Positions 47,959 through 57,371 of a DNA stretch of 64,000 bases are shown here, piece by piece; the stretch's first letter is position 1; each line of letters begins with the position of its first letter. The notes beneath the pieces were generated by a model. That model worked only from the letters and a program-made list of their open reading frames with translations. It was not told the DNA's origin and ran no database searches. The translations under genes and the position numbers were made by a program. Source of the DNA: Methanohalophilus sp. RSK (GTDB lineage Archaea; Halobacteriota; Methanosarcinia; Methanosarcinales; Methanosarcinaceae); assembly GCF_003722075.1 (NCBI RefSeq), contig NZ_RDSK01000016.1:59416-123415 (forward strand). The letters are read 5' to 3'.

Positions 47959-49740
47959 TTACTTGGCCCAGAACGGATTATCCTTGCGTTTGATTTCAAG
48001 GAAAGCATCGAGGGTCTCCATTTCATCTGCCGAAAGTGAGTCAAGTATCTCCGTTTCAAGCACCTTTGCATGCTTTTCAGGAATATTTGAATAAAGTACA
48101 TCACCTTCTTTGATCTGGCGACCTATTGTAGGTCCATCAATCGCCATTGCAACTTCCATCCCTGCACTGGCTTCCTTGATGTTTTCTCCTTCTAATTGGA
48201 GCCCTTTGATTGTGCCTACAACTCTGCCACTGTTATCTGTAACACCGATGTTAGTTTTGACCTTTCCACCTGTGATTCTTACACCAACAACAGCAGGCTT
48301 GCTTTGTCTGAACGTACATTCTGGGAGAAGCAGGAATCTTGCAGGCTTGACTATGAGCTGGGATATTGTTTTTTCGGATTTCTCCTTCTTTTCTTTGACC
48401 CAGTCTTTGTAATCATCAATAAGCCTGTAAATAACATCGTTCTGGAATATTTTAAGATCGGCACCCTTTGCTTTTTCTTTTGCATCAGGTAACATCTTTA
48501 CATTAAAGCCAATAAGAACCGCATTAAAAGGATCTTCGATAGCCGAAACCTCGATAATATTCCTCTGGGATACATCTCCTACTTCAGCTTTTCTGATGGG
48601 TATGTCCTCTTTCTGGAGCTCATTAACCAGTGCTTCCAGTGATCCGATGGTATCTGCTTTGAGAGTCACACCTGTAGTACCCGTACTAATCTGTACCTCG
48701 TCAAGTTCCTCTTGAACTTCTTTGACAATCGTTTCAAGGTGTTCCGGGTCAGCCACCCTTACAGTGGCACCTGACAGGGCATCATCTAGATTGGGCGCAG
48801 ATATCTTTACACCAATAGCAGCCGTAACTGATTCCACATTCTGGAACTTTTCCTCGGAGGATATTTCTCCCATTGGATTGGGTTTTAGCAAAGCCCTCAC
48901 TTTGGTCTGAATAGGCTCCCCAAGACTTCCGACTACAATAGTGTCCCCTTTTTTGAGGGTTCCATCATAGAGAATAATATCGATGGTGGTTCCCAAGCCC
49001 TTTTCTTCCTTTACTTCAAGTATTGTTCCTTCACCAGGCCCACTTGCGTTATAATGAAGATTAGATTCAAGGAATTTCTGGGCCAGCCCGAGTAATACCA
49101 TAAGCAGATCAGGTATACCTTCGCCGGTAACCGCGCTTATTGGTATTATTCCTATATTTCTCTGGAAGTCAGAAACACGGTCATAGCGTTCGGAATTGAA
49201 ACCACTGTTATATAGTTCCCCGACAATTTCATAGAACTTGTTATCAAGATCAGTTCTTACACGTTCACTTTGTTTGTTGTAAGTTTCCAGAAAACTCGCA
49301 CTTTCATATGATTGCCAGCCATGTATCCTGTCAATCTTATTTGCAACAACCACAAAAGGAGTTTTGAATCGTTTGAGTATTTGCAGACTTTCTTTTGTCT
49401 GGGGCATGAAGCCCTCATTAATGTCTACAATTACTACTGCCAGATCAGCAAGTGCTCCTCCTCTGCTACGCAGGGATGTGAATGCATGGTGTCCCGGTGT
49501 ATCTATAAATAAAAGGCCAGGTACGATGAAATTGTTCTTCATCCCGGAAGCACCACTACGTTCTATAATGGAATCGATCGTTACTTCCGTTGCACCGATA
49601 TGCTGGGTGATCGCACCGGCTTCTCCTGCAGCCACAGAACTACCGCGTATCCTGTCTAACAGTGTGGTCTTACCGTGATCCACATGTCCCATAACGCATA
49701 CAATGGGTGTCCTGAGATTTTCGTTATCGGTAATATGCAT
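47959..49740 (-). CDS. infB: Translation initiation factor IF-2 (aIF5B)
   Basis: The start at 49740 (MHITDNENL) is taken because the conserved sequence RTPIVCVMGHVDHGKTTLLD follows at once; a GTG at 49782 overlapping the ndk stop would add 14 residues. The 593-residue GTPase has G motifs GHVDHGKT, DTPGHHAF and NKIDR, then beta-barrel domains II and IV typical of the short archaeal/eukaryotic 5B form. It promotes ribosomal subunit joining. Confidence 0.95.
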   Translation of the reverse strand: MHITDNENLRTPIVCVMGHVDHGKTTLLDRIRGSSVAAGEAGAITQHIGATEVTIDSIIERSGASGMKNNFIVPGLLFIDTPGHHAFTSLRSRGGALADLAVVIVDINEGFMPQTKESLQILKRFKTPFVVVANKIDRIHGWQSYESASFLETYNKQSERVRTDLDNKFYEIVGELYNSGFNSERYDRVSDFQRNIGIIPISAVTGEGIPDLLMVLLGLAQKFLESNLHYNASGPGEGTILEVKEEKGLGTTIDIILYDGTLKKGDTIVVGSLGEPIQTKVRALLKPNPMGEISSEEKFQNVESVTAAIGVKISAPNLDDALSGATVRVADPEHLETIVKEVQEELDEVQISTGTTGVTLKADTIGSLEALVNELQKEDIPIRKAEVGDVSQRNIIEVSAIEDPFNAVLIGFNVKMLPDAKEKAKGADLKIFQNDVIYRLIDDYKDWVKEKKEKSEKTISQLIVKPARFLLLPECTFRQSKPAVVGVRITGGKVKTNIGVTDNSGRVVGTIKGLQLEGENIKEASAGMEVAMAIDGPTIGRQIKEGDVLYSNIPEKHAKVLETEILDSLSADEMETLDAFLEIKRKDNPFWAK

Positions 49741-49778
49741 CCCTTCCTTAAGAAACAGGGGAGTGAGCAAAAGGGTAC

Positions 49779-50228
49779 TCACTCATAGAGCCATTCTTCG
49801 TCTATACGGGAATATTCGTTTGTCTCATTATCCTTGAAATGGATGCTGATTTCTCTTTCAGCTGATTCTACTGAATCGGATGCATGTACCACATTTCTAC
49901 CTGTTTCAAGAGCAAAATCGCCCCTGATTGTACCAGGCATTGCTTCGGCTGGATTGGTGGCACCATTTATTGTCCTCATGGATTTTATTGCATCCTTGCC
50001 TTCAACAATCATTGAAACTGAAGGAGCGGCAGTTACATAGGATATAAGTGAACCGAAAAATGGCTTTTCGCAGTGTTCACTGTAATGTTCCTTTGCATCA
50101 TTCTCATCGATAACATTCATGCGCATGGCACTTATCTTGAGACCTCTCCTTTCGATTCTTCCTATGATCTCTCCAATAAGTCCCCTCTGGACTCCGTCGG
50201 GTTTGATCATAACATATGTGCGTTCCAT
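49779..50228 (-). CDS. ndk: Nucleoside diphosphate kinase
   Basis: The 149-residue enzyme exchanges phosphate among nucleotides via phosphohistidine H115 ([17 protein letters not shown]). It shows [16 protein letters not shown] at the N-terminus and [25 protein letters not shown] is upstream. Its place between rpl24e and infB is the usual archaeal arrangement. Confidence 0.97.
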   Translation of the reverse strand: MERTYVMIKPDGVQRGLIGEIIGRIERRGLKISAMRMNVIDENDAKEHYSEHCEKPFFGSLISYVTAAPSVSMIVEGKDAIKSMRTINGATNPAEAMPGTIRGDFALETGRNVVHASDSVESAEREISIHFKDNETNEYSRIDEEWLYE

Positions 50229-50242
50229 TGATTAATTCCTCA

Positions 50243-50431
50243 TCAGGCTTTTTTCATGTAGGTCCTGCCCGTTTCGGTCCAGATAGTACGCCTTGGAAGC
50301 CTACCCATCTTGTAGTTGTTCCTGCATTTAGAAGAGCAGAAATTGTAGGTAGAACCGTCCTTCTTTGCAAAAAGGACACCAGTTCCCGGTTCCAGTTTAG
50401 TTCCGCAGAAAGAGCATTTCTTGGTTTCCAT
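50243..50431 (-). CDS. rpl24e: 50S ribosomal protein L24e
   Basis: The 62-residue protein has the zinc motif C-x2-C...C-x3-C (CSFCG, FCSSKC) and the conserved [15 protein letters not shown]. It belongs to the L7Ae-S28e-L24e-ndk cluster, six bases from its upstream neighbour. Confidence 0.97.
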   Translation of the reverse strand: METKKCSFCGTKLEPGTGVLFAKKDGSTYNFCSSKCRNNYKMGRLPRRTIWTETGRTYMKKA

Positions 50432-50437
50432 TGCGCA

Positions 50438-50653
50438 TCACCTTGTTGTAAGTTTCTTTGCCTCTCTGGAAGTCTCCATCAGCATCAGCACATCGCCGAT
50501 ACGAACAGGGCCCATACAGTTACGGGTGATGATCCTGCCCTTGTCCCGGCCATCCAGTACCCTGCACTGGATCTGGCTTGCTTCGCCATGCATACCGGTA
50601 TTGCCGATGACATCTATGACCTCCGCGGCATATCCTAAGTTTTCATCTGCCAT
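50438..50653 (-). CDS. rps28e: 30S ribosomal protein S28e
   Basis: The 71-residue OB-fold protein shows [29 protein letters not shown] and [19 protein letters not shown], diagnostic of S28e. It is followed by rpl24e. Confidence 0.97.
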   Translation of the reverse strand: MADENLGYAAEVIDVIGNTGMHGEASQIQCRVLDGRDKGRIITRNCMGPVRIGDVLMLMETSREAKKLTTR

Positions 50654-50682
50654 GGAGAATTACTCCTTTTATATGGATAAGT

Positions 50683-51036
50683 TTATTTGAGGGCACTGAC
50701 TTTTTCGGCCAGGTCCTCGATGGTCTCTGCGCCCTTACCTGCATCTGTAATTACTACTGCAGCACAGCCAACGCCTATTCCGCAGGCAGCTCCGAGTTCT
50801 TTCTGCTGTTTTACGTAGATGTAAGGTGCATTCTTTTCTTCACAAAGGGGACCAATGTGAGCTACTACTTCTGCAGGTTCAACATCGTCTGCAATGACCG
50901 CCAGTTTTGCAATACCTCTTTCTACAGCCTTTGTAGCTTCGTTAGCTCCTTTTTTTACCTTGCCAGTATCTCTGGCAACTTCTACTGCTTCAAGAGCTTT
51001 ATCTATTAGTTCATCTGGAACATCAAATTTTGCCAT
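50683..51036 (-). CDS. rpl7ae: 50S ribosomal protein L7Ae
   Basis: The start at 51036 (MAKFDVP) follows AGGAGATAG. The 117-residue kink-turn binder shows [25 protein letters not shown] and the C-terminal IEDLAEKV. In archaea it serves the ribosome, box C/D and H/ACA RNPs and RNase P. First gene of the six-gene translation cluster. Confidence 0.97.
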   Translation of the reverse strand: MAKFDVPDELIDKALEAVEVARDTGKVKKGANEATKAVERGIAKLAVIADDVEPAEVVAHIGPLCEEKNAPYIYVKQQKELGAACGIGVGCAAVVITDAGKGAETIEDLAEKVSALK

Positions 51037-51260
51037 AATTTCTATCTCCTTCGAAATCACGGTTTACACCGCGGTTTGTCATTATTCATTGTATAGATGC
51101 AAACAAAGGTCAATTCTACCATACTGTTTACATTCGTTGGAGTATTTGGTATGAATCGCCACTGGTACATATATAACTTGCGACAACTCGATAGCACTTC
51201 TTGAATATGCCTATCGATTATAAAACTTCTGGTATCGATTTAAAAAAGTAAAAGGAAAAA

Positions 51261-52136
51261 TTACTGGATGGGTTCCATAGCCATTGCATAGAAGTTAGAT
51301 GCATTGGCAGTGATGTCCACCTTGATAATATTTCCATACTCTGTAATGTTGTAGTTTAGGCCTTTCTGACTTGTGTTGGATGCCCTTATTGTCAGGTTGG
51401 TCATTGTATTTTCTGTGGGGTTAGCATACAGGGCCGTTCTTCTGAAACTGCTGCCATCTTCAATAGCCCATTCAACATAATACTGGTCTGCGAACTCATT
51501 TTCCAGATCGACAACTTGCTGTATAGGGGCATCTGCACTTGCGAATTGGAGAATCTCATTGAATTTCTGGGCGGATTCTGCATCTCCTTCAATTACGTCT
51601 ATTGTGTCTTCAACACTTTGTTGTTCTCCCAGGATCATGGGGGTTCCTATGACGTTGTAGATACCCTGTCCTCTGGAAAGGGGCTGGTATCCCTTATATG
51701 TTTCAGGAGCAGTATAGTACTGGAATGCCACAACCTGCGGGTCAATCTCATGCATTTCTATCCATGAAGAATTATCATATCCTGCTGAATACAGTTTGGT
51801 CACATTTGACCCGTAGAAATTATTGTAAACTGATGTATTACCCGTAAGATATTGCAGTGGGGTACCTTTCAGGTAGGCAATGTCCATGTATCTGGCTGTA
51901 GTAACATTATCCGGAGTTACCTGCAGACCATCCTGGATAGAGTTTAATGTTATCCCTATATGCTCTCCCGGCACACTCTCAAAACCAGATACCTGAACAT
52001 TTTCAGATTGTTCATTATCGTTGTTGGTTGACCCGCCGCTGAAAAAGAACATTCCGATTGAGCCGACCATTATTACTGCAAGGAATATACCTACATATTT
52101 TGTATATTTTTTTTCATCTTTTTTTCTAGGACTCAT
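51261..52136 (-). CDS. Membrane-anchored extracytoplasmic protein, unknown
   Basis: The 291-residue protein has a basic N-terminus (MSPRKKDEKKYTKY), one helix (about 15-33), a disordered Asn/Ser stretch and an extracytoplasmic domain with several N-glycosylation sequons (NVT, NTS, NSS, NLT, NTS). I do not recognise the family. The phrase IGITLNSIQDGLQVTPDNVTTARYMDIAYLKGTPLQYLTG looks conserved in style. It follows the PAS-GAF sensor by 72 bases on the same strand and may be expressed with it. Confidence 0.75.
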   Translation of the reverse strand: MSPRKKDEKKYTKYVGIFLAVIMVGSIGMFFFSGGSTNNDNEQSENVQVSGFESVPGEHIGITLNSIQDGLQVTPDNVTTARYMDIAYLKGTPLQYLTGNTSVYNNFYGSNVTKLYSAGYDNSSWIEMHEIDPQVVAFQYYTAPETYKGYQPLSRGQGIYNVIGTPMILGEQQSVEDTIDVIEGDAESAQKFNEILQFASADAPIQQVVDLENEFADQYYVEWAIEDGSSFRRTALYANPTENTMTNLTIRASNTSQKGLNYNITEYGNIIKVDITANASNFYAMAMEPIQ

Positions 52137-52208
52137 GAATTCACTCCGCAGTCATCCCTATTGAATTTAACAACGATACTCTTTCTAATCTATAAATATC
52201 TTCGGACT

Positions 52209-54731
52209 TTATGTATTATGAATGGAGGTTGCTGAAATATTGATATGTTCGTAGATTCCAAGTATGCAATCTTTTTCGTTCCATTTTATATTCTTAAAAG
52301 TTACTCTACAGGCAATATCCTTCCCAGTGGCGGAATGTAGCCTTATATCTTCGCTATAAGCCTGGTTTTGGTTTATAGGCTTGTTTACGGAATCCAGGAC
52401 ATGTCTGTATCTCAGCGGATATAGATCTGTGATGTTCATCTTTTTAAGTTCATCTGCAGAGTACCGTATCCATTTCTCAAGTATCTTATTTGTATAAAGC
52501 AACGCTCCCTTTTTATCGGTTACAGTGATCCCTTCTTTTACATTGTCAATCAATATCTGCAAATCCCTGATTTCCTTTTGGGCGGATGACTTTTTGTGCA
52601 TATTTGATAGGACTTCCCCGATTTGTTTTGCTATCGTTTCGAGATCATGTCTGGATTTGTCGGGGATCTCATATTCAGAATGCGAAGACAGATAGAGAGC
52701 AGCTATTATCTCGTTCTGGTATCGAATTGGAATTATTGCAGTTCCATGCAAGCCTTCATACCGGAGGTTCTTGCCGGTGGTGATTGCGCTGAGTTCGGAG
52801 TGATGTTTATACACCGCCTGTCCACTCATAACAAGGCGTGTCTGGACTGAATTCCTTTCATAGTGGGAGGTGCTATTCACAAACTGCTCAGACAGCCCGT
52901 GGTGAGTTACAAGGTCCAGATTTCCTGTTTTATCGTCAACAAGGTACAGGGCTCCCGAATCAATGGGTGTAATTCTCAGTGCAAGGTCCAGTAGCCTGTT
53001 GAAGACCTCGCTATTTGATGTGGCAGAACTGAGAACACTGTCAAGATCATACTGCAGGTGCATGAAATCATTGGCGTGCTTTCTTTCTGTGATGTCTACA
53101 ATGATACCTTGCAAATACGTTACTTTTCCATCCTCATCATATTTGATAAAAGTCCTTTCATCTATCCACCTGACATCTCCAAATTTTGTCATTATTCTGT
53201 ATTCCTGATTGAAATCAGTCTGTCCCGCATCGATTCTTTTTGCAAGTTCTTTCTGGACCCTTTTCAGGTCATATGGGTGTACTATGTCGGCGTAGACCAG
53301 CTTACCTGACAGGAAATCATTGACAGTGTAACCAAACTGTGTTATATTCTCTGAGACGAATTCAACAGGCCAGTCTTCTTCAGCCCACCATATGAATACG
53401 ACTGCAGGGCTGTTCTTAATAACATCAGAAAGGACTGATTTTATTTCACTTGACCTTTTCAATTCTTCCATATACTGGTACAATTCTTCATCAGACAGTT
53501 TTTGCTGGATTATATTCCACATTCCCTGCATGAGTAATTTTAACTGCCTCACATCTGTAGATGTATAATCCTGTCCCTTATTGGCAACACCCACAATCCC
53601 CGCAATTCGACCACCTTCAAAAATAGGAACACTCAGATTTCTCTGAATTAATTTTTGATCAGTATCTTTCTCAGCTAAATATTCATTGTTCATTATGGGG
53701 GTGCGATGGTAAAGTGCTTCATCCCAGATACTGTAACTCTCTGCCGGAGCCTTATCGGAACTCTGTTTGCCGTTTGACCAGGAAATAACCGCATAGTTTG
53801 TTTCCGTTTCATCCAGAAATGCCAGAAAGCCGATCTTGCTTTCAGTTAGTGAAACTGCCTGTTCACGCGCATAATCCATAATTTCCTGAATTGAGGAATC
53901 AGGCATGGCATATAGTTTTAAAAGGGCTTCATGGCGTTTTTCTTCAAGGTAGAGGGCGTTTTCCACATTCTTTCTTTCTGTTATGTCAACAATTATGCCC
54001 TGCAGATATGTCACATCACCTGTATCATTGTGCTGGATTTTTGTGCGTTCATCCACCCAGCGTACATTTCCATCTTTTGTCAGGATACGATATTCTTTGG
54101 TGAACTGCCTGTTACCCTCTGCAACACACCGGGCCATCCCCTGGCGCACTTTCTCTATATCATCAGGGTGAACGATATCACCGTACACCAGTTTGTCTGA
54201 TGTGAATTCTTCAACTTCATAACCGAATTGTGTAATGTTTTCCGAGACAAATTCCACGGGCCAGTCGTCTTCTGCTCTCCACAGGAAAACAATTACAGGG
54301 CTTGAATTGATTACTGTCTCGAGGGCCTTTTTCATCTCCAGGGCACCATCAATGATCTTTTTTTCTTCCATCTTCCTGGAAGTAATATCCATGATAATTC
54401 CTTCATAGTAGGTGTTATCCGGATTATGATGGATTATAGTACGTTCTTCGACCCAGCGTACATCTTTTTTCCCTGTGAGGATACGATAGGTAAGATTAAA
54501 CTGTTCATCTCCACTTTCCAGATGTTTTTCCACCTCTTCACTTACTATTTCAAGGTCATCCGGATGGATTATGTCACTGTACCTTAAGGCGCCCGAAATA
54601 AAATCATCGGGAGTATAGCCAAAAAGAGAGATATTTTTAGAGACGAACTCCACAGGCCATCTGTCCTCTTCCTTCCATACAAAAACAATAGCAGGGCTTG
54701 CATTGACAATATCTTCAAGTACACTTTTCAT
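52209..54731 (-). CDS. PAS-GAF sensor protein without a kinase domain
   Basis: The 840-residue protein has three very similar PAS/PAC units (about 1-120, 130-250 and 412-535; each with SPAIVFVW...WPVEFVS, HPDD, and VRWVEERT...GIIVDIT), two GAF-like domains (about 265-405 and 545-700) and a final PAS (about 720-835). No transmembrane helix, HisKA or ATPase motif is present, and the frame ends cleanly after the last PAS. It could signal by protein contact, or be a kinase that lost its output; nothing downstream restores it. Confidence 0.85.
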   Translation of the reverse strand: MKSVLEDIVNASPAIVFVWKEEDRWPVEFVSKNISLFGYTPDDFISGALRYSDIIHPDDLEIVSEEVEKHLESGDEQFNLTYRILTGKKDVRWVEERTIIHHNPDNTYYEGIIMDITSRKMEEKKIIDGALEMKKALETVINSSPVIVFLWRAEDDWPVEFVSENITQFGYEVEEFTSDKLVYGDIVHPDDIEKVRQGMARCVAEGNRQFTKEYRILTKDGNVRWVDERTKIQHNDTGDVTYLQGIIVDITERKNVENALYLEEKRHEALLKLYAMPDSSIQEIMDYAREQAVSLTESKIGFLAFLDETETNYAVISWSNGKQSSDKAPAESYSIWDEALYHRTPIMNNEYLAEKDTDQKLIQRNLSVPIFEGGRIAGIVGVANKGQDYTSTDVRQLKLLMQGMWNIIQQKLSDEELYQYMEELKRSSEIKSVLSDVIKNSPAVVFIWWAEEDWPVEFVSENITQFGYTVNDFLSGKLVYADIVHPYDLKRVQKELAKRIDAGQTDFNQEYRIMTKFGDVRWIDERTFIKYDEDGKVTYLQGIIVDITERKHANDFMHLQYDLDSVLSSATSNSEVFNRLLDLALRITPIDSGALYLVDDKTGNLDLVTHHGLSEQFVNSTSHYERNSVQTRLVMSGQAVYKHHSELSAITTGKNLRYEGLHGTAIIPIRYQNEIIAALYLSSHSEYEIPDKSRHDLETIAKQIGEVLSNMHKKSSAQKEIRDLQILIDNVKEGITVTDKKGALLYTNKILEKWIRYSADELKKMNITDLYPLRYRHVLDSVNKPINQNQAYSEDIRLHSATGKDIACRVTFKNIKWNEKDCILGIYEHINISATSIHNT

Positions 54732-54873
54732 TGTTGGGGTGTCAATACCTGCAGAAAAAGAACTGTCATTTTTCGGGGATGGATGATTGGGAGTTGCGAT
54801 GGTATCACTTCTACTGATTGATCTTACTTATTAAAATTGGTATCTGAACACTTATATAATATACTGTATCGAA

Positions 54874-55353
54874 TCAGCATTGCAATTGCTGTTTCCATAT
54901 TTTTTCTCTTTCAATTCTGTTTTGTCTGTTGGCGGCACTGGATGAAGGCAATACTGCAGTATCGTATCCCTTTTCCTGTAACAAATACTCATATTTCCCG
55001 GCTCTTGTTTTTCCATTGAAAAGGATTTTACGTATGTTAGGTGCTATCACTTCAAGCAGGGAAAAATCATTGATAACCTCATACCTGATTTCAGAATCAT
55101 CACTTCCCTTTCTTTCCGCTTCCCTGAAAACATCCCAGAGGCCTATTTTATGTTCTTTTAGGATCCTTAATTTTTCTGGATATTCCTTATTGTCAAGTTC
55201 CTCTCCGATAGCATCACCTGTGAGTTTCCAGAAATCATTTCCTTTATTGGCATAATATTGTTGTTGTCTGAGGGATTCTTCTCCTGGCAGGGATCCCAGA
55301 ATTAAGATTTCGGTGTCCTGGTGAATTATCGGCTCAAGTCCTTTTTTTACCAT
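54874..55353 (-). CDS. DNA-deoxyinosine glycosylase (UDG superfamily, family 6)
   Basis: The 159-residue enzyme removes hypoxanthine (deaminated adenine) from DNA. It has the superfamily motif 1 ILGSLPGEESLRQQQYYANKGNDFWKL and motif 2 as VLPSSSAANR. This matches the hypoxanthine-DNA glycosylase group first described from Methanosarcina. It is divergent from the TPR gene; the 13-base gap between starts leaves promoters overlapping. Confidence 0.9.
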   Translation of the reverse strand: MVKKGLEPIIHQDTEILILGSLPGEESLRQQQYYANKGNDFWKLTGDAIGEELDNKEYPEKLRILKEHKIGLWDVFREAERKGSDDSEIRYEVINDFSLLEVIAPNIRKILFNGKTRAGKYEYLLQEKGYDTAVLPSSSAANRQNRIEREKIWKQQLQC

Positions 55354-55417
55354 CTACAAAATTGATGTGCCTATATTACAAAAGATATATGATACAGAGA
55401 AGGCTTATTCTACTGCC

Positions 55418-56284
55418 ATGAGTTTTCTGAAAAAATGGTACGATAAAGTTTCCCGGAAGAAACAATTCACGACTCTTTATAGACGTGGTGAAGAAAGCTA
55501 TGGGAATGGATATGTACTTTTTGAAATGGGCAATTATGAAGAGGCGCTGGATAAATACAATGAGGCGGCCGCTATATGGGGTGAACTGGAAAATAAATTA
55601 AGTGAGCTTGAAGATGATATGGAAGATGATCTGGCCACTTTGAGAAAAAAGTGCCAGAATGTTCTTTATAGCCGTTGTTTTGTCCTTTACAAAATGGGAA
55701 AGCATGAAGAGGCTCTTGAAGTGATTGATAGTTTTCTTGAAGATGACCCGGAAGATGCCGGTAAATGGTTTGGACATGGATTTGTAATGCAATCGATAGG
55801 AGAGCACCAAAAAGCGATTGAATCCTTTTCTAAATGTCTGGATCTGGATTCTGCTTTCTCAGATGCCTGGTATTGTAAAGCCACTCTTCTTTATCACAAT
55901 GGTGAATTTACGCAAGCCCTTGAATGTTATGAAATGGCAGCCCAACATTCAGATGTCAAGGATTTTGCATTTCCACGATATTCATTTTTGAACATAAATC
56001 CAAAACCCAAACTTAAAAAAGATGCTGCAGGCATTTTATATGGGAAGGGTAATACTTTGTTCAAACTGGAACGGTTCGATGAGGCTATAGAAGCCTTTAA
56101 TGGTGCCATTGATATAGAGCCAGAATCTCCCCAAATATGGCAGGGTCTTGCAAATACTTATTTGAAAATTGGAGACGAGGATAGGGCCGACAAGGCCTTT
56201 GCAAAGTTATTGGAACTTTATCCTGAAAACTCTCAGGCAAAAGACCACATTGAAACTGCCAACCCTGCTGAAGAGAAAGAGTGA
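55418..56284 (+). CDS. TPR-repeat protein
   Basis: I place the start at 55418 (MSFLKKWYDKVSRKK); a GTG at 55367 is possible but overlaps a TATA-like AAGATATATG. The 288-residue protein consists of about six tetratricopeptide repeats (YGNGYVLFEMGNYEEALDKYNEA, RCFVLYKMGKHEEALEVID, WFGHGFVMQSIGEHQKAIESFS, WYCKATLLYHNGEFTQALECYE, LYGKGNTLFKLERFDEAIEAFN, WQGLANTYLKIGDEDRADKAF). No catalytic domain. Likely a scaffold for other proteins. Confidence 0.8.
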   Translation: MSFLKKWYDKVSRKKQFTTLYRRGEESYGNGYVLFEMGNYEEALDKYNEAAAIWGELENKLSELEDDMEDDLATLRKKCQNVLYSRCFVLYKMGKHEEALEVIDSFLEDDPEDAGKWFGHGFVMQSIGEHQKAIESFSKCLDLDSAFSDAWYCKATLLYHNGEFTQALECYEMAAQHSDVKDFAFPRYSFLNINPKPKLKKDAAGILYGKGNTLFKLERFDEAIEAFNGAIDIEPESPQIWQGLANTYLKIGDEDRADKAFAKLLELYPENSQAKDHIETANPAEEKE

Positions 56285-56290
56285 ATACCC

Positions 56291-56743
56291 TCAGTACATA
56301 TATTTGTCTTCTTTTTCTTCCCATTCGGACAGCAATTGTTGGCATATTTTGCTGTCCAGCTTTTCCATATTCATTCCTGTATCAGTGTGATCATTACAGA
56401 GGGCCCTGTATATCTGTCCGTCGTCAAATCCGATTTTTTCTACCTCGGGTGTTGTTGTCCCATAATAAAGTGTTTTGATGCGTGCCCAGTACAGAGCTGA
56501 CATGCACATAGGGCATGGGTAAGAGGTAGTATATATTTCGCAGTCAGACAGGTCAAATGTTCCCAGTTTTGACGAGGCTATCCTGATTGCCATTATTTCA
56601 GCATGAGCCGTGGGGTCATTAGAATCAAGCACTCTATTATGTGCTCTGGAGATTACATTTTTATCTTTTACAATTACAGCTCCAAAGGGCCCACCCAGGT
56701 TGTTTCTCATGCCCAGCCGTGCCTGTTCAATGGCAATTTCCAT
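56291..56743 (-). CDS. Nucleoside/guanine deaminase family protein
   Basis: The 150-residue enzyme is a CDA-fold zinc deaminase with H47 and E49 (PTAHAEIMAI) and zinc cysteines C77 and C80 (SYPCPMCMSALYWA). The sequence GPFGAVIVKDKNVISRAHNRVL and IGFDDGQIYRAL fit guanine deaminase-type members better than tRNA adenosine deaminase. Fourth gene of the mm9-CitG-DUF447 operon, 4 bases after DUF447, so the substrate may be a base released in that pathway. Confidence 0.88.
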   Translation of the reverse strand: MEIAIEQARLGMRNNLGGPFGAVIVKDKNVISRAHNRVLDSNDPTAHAEIMAIRIASSKLGTFDLSDCEIYTTSYPCPMCMSALYWARIKTLYYGTTTPEVEKIGFDDGQIYRALCNDHTDTGMNMEKLDSKICQQLLSEWEEKEDKYMY

Positions 56744-56747
56744 GAAA

Positions 56748-57371
56748 TTATTCAGTGCCTTTGCCTCCGGCTACCCGTTTTTTAATTTCATCAATTTCAT
56801 TTAAGAGGATTTCAGCGGCATCTTTTTCCCTTTGCCCTCCGCATTTGCAGGTAGTTTCCAGGCACTGGTCAATCAAGTCGAGAAATTTATTATCTCCTGT
56901 TAATTCATAACGAGTAGCGTGGACAGCTGCCTCAATAACTGCTGTAAGGCCCCGGTTAATGGCTTTTGGTCTATAATCATTGGCCACGGCATCCATTGGG
57001 ATGATTTCTGCTGTCATAGCCTGTTTTGTATGTTTTATTTCATCGCATCTGAAAATAACACTGCTGGCTGAATTTTTTAGCATTGGTATGCTTTTTGAAT
57101 CCAGGGGGTGGTATTTGAAATTCTCTTCTCCTAAATTGGAAAAAGTCGATTTAATAAAAAGTAAAGGGTCATAGGTCACATTGGCAGCAAAAATTTTATC
57201 CCGTTTCACATTTTCATAAGTTGTAGAACCTTTATAAAGTCTTATGAATACCCTGTTATCTTTGCGAATCAGGCCAATGGGGGCAGCATTGGGATTTTCC
57301 ATGCCGGATGTTAATATGATCTCGGAAATTCCATCGCATATGCCGTATTTGTCAAGTTCTGAGATCTCCAT
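56748..57371 (-). CDS. DUF447 family flavin-fold protein
   Basis: The 207-residue protein matches DUF447: ICDGISEIILTSGMENPNAAPIGLI (split-barrel start), NVTYDPLLFIKSTF, and a C-terminal helical part with RGLTAVIEAAVHATRYEL. Members bind flavin in known structures, but the reaction is unknown. The ATG overlaps the CitG-like stop (ATGA). I recall the family clustering with tetrahydromethanopterin/methylofuran genes in methylotrophic bacteria. Confidence 0.88.
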   Translation of the reverse strand: MEISELDKYGICDGISEIILTSGMENPNAAPIGLIRKDNRVFIRLYKGSTTYENVKRDKIFAANVTYDPLLFIKSTFSNLGEENFKYHPLDSKSIPMLKNSASSVIFRCDEIKHTKQAMTAEIIPMDAVANDYRPKAINRGLTAVIEAAVHATRYELTGDNKFLDLIDQCLETTCKCGGQREKDAAEILLNEIDEIKKRVAGGKGTE

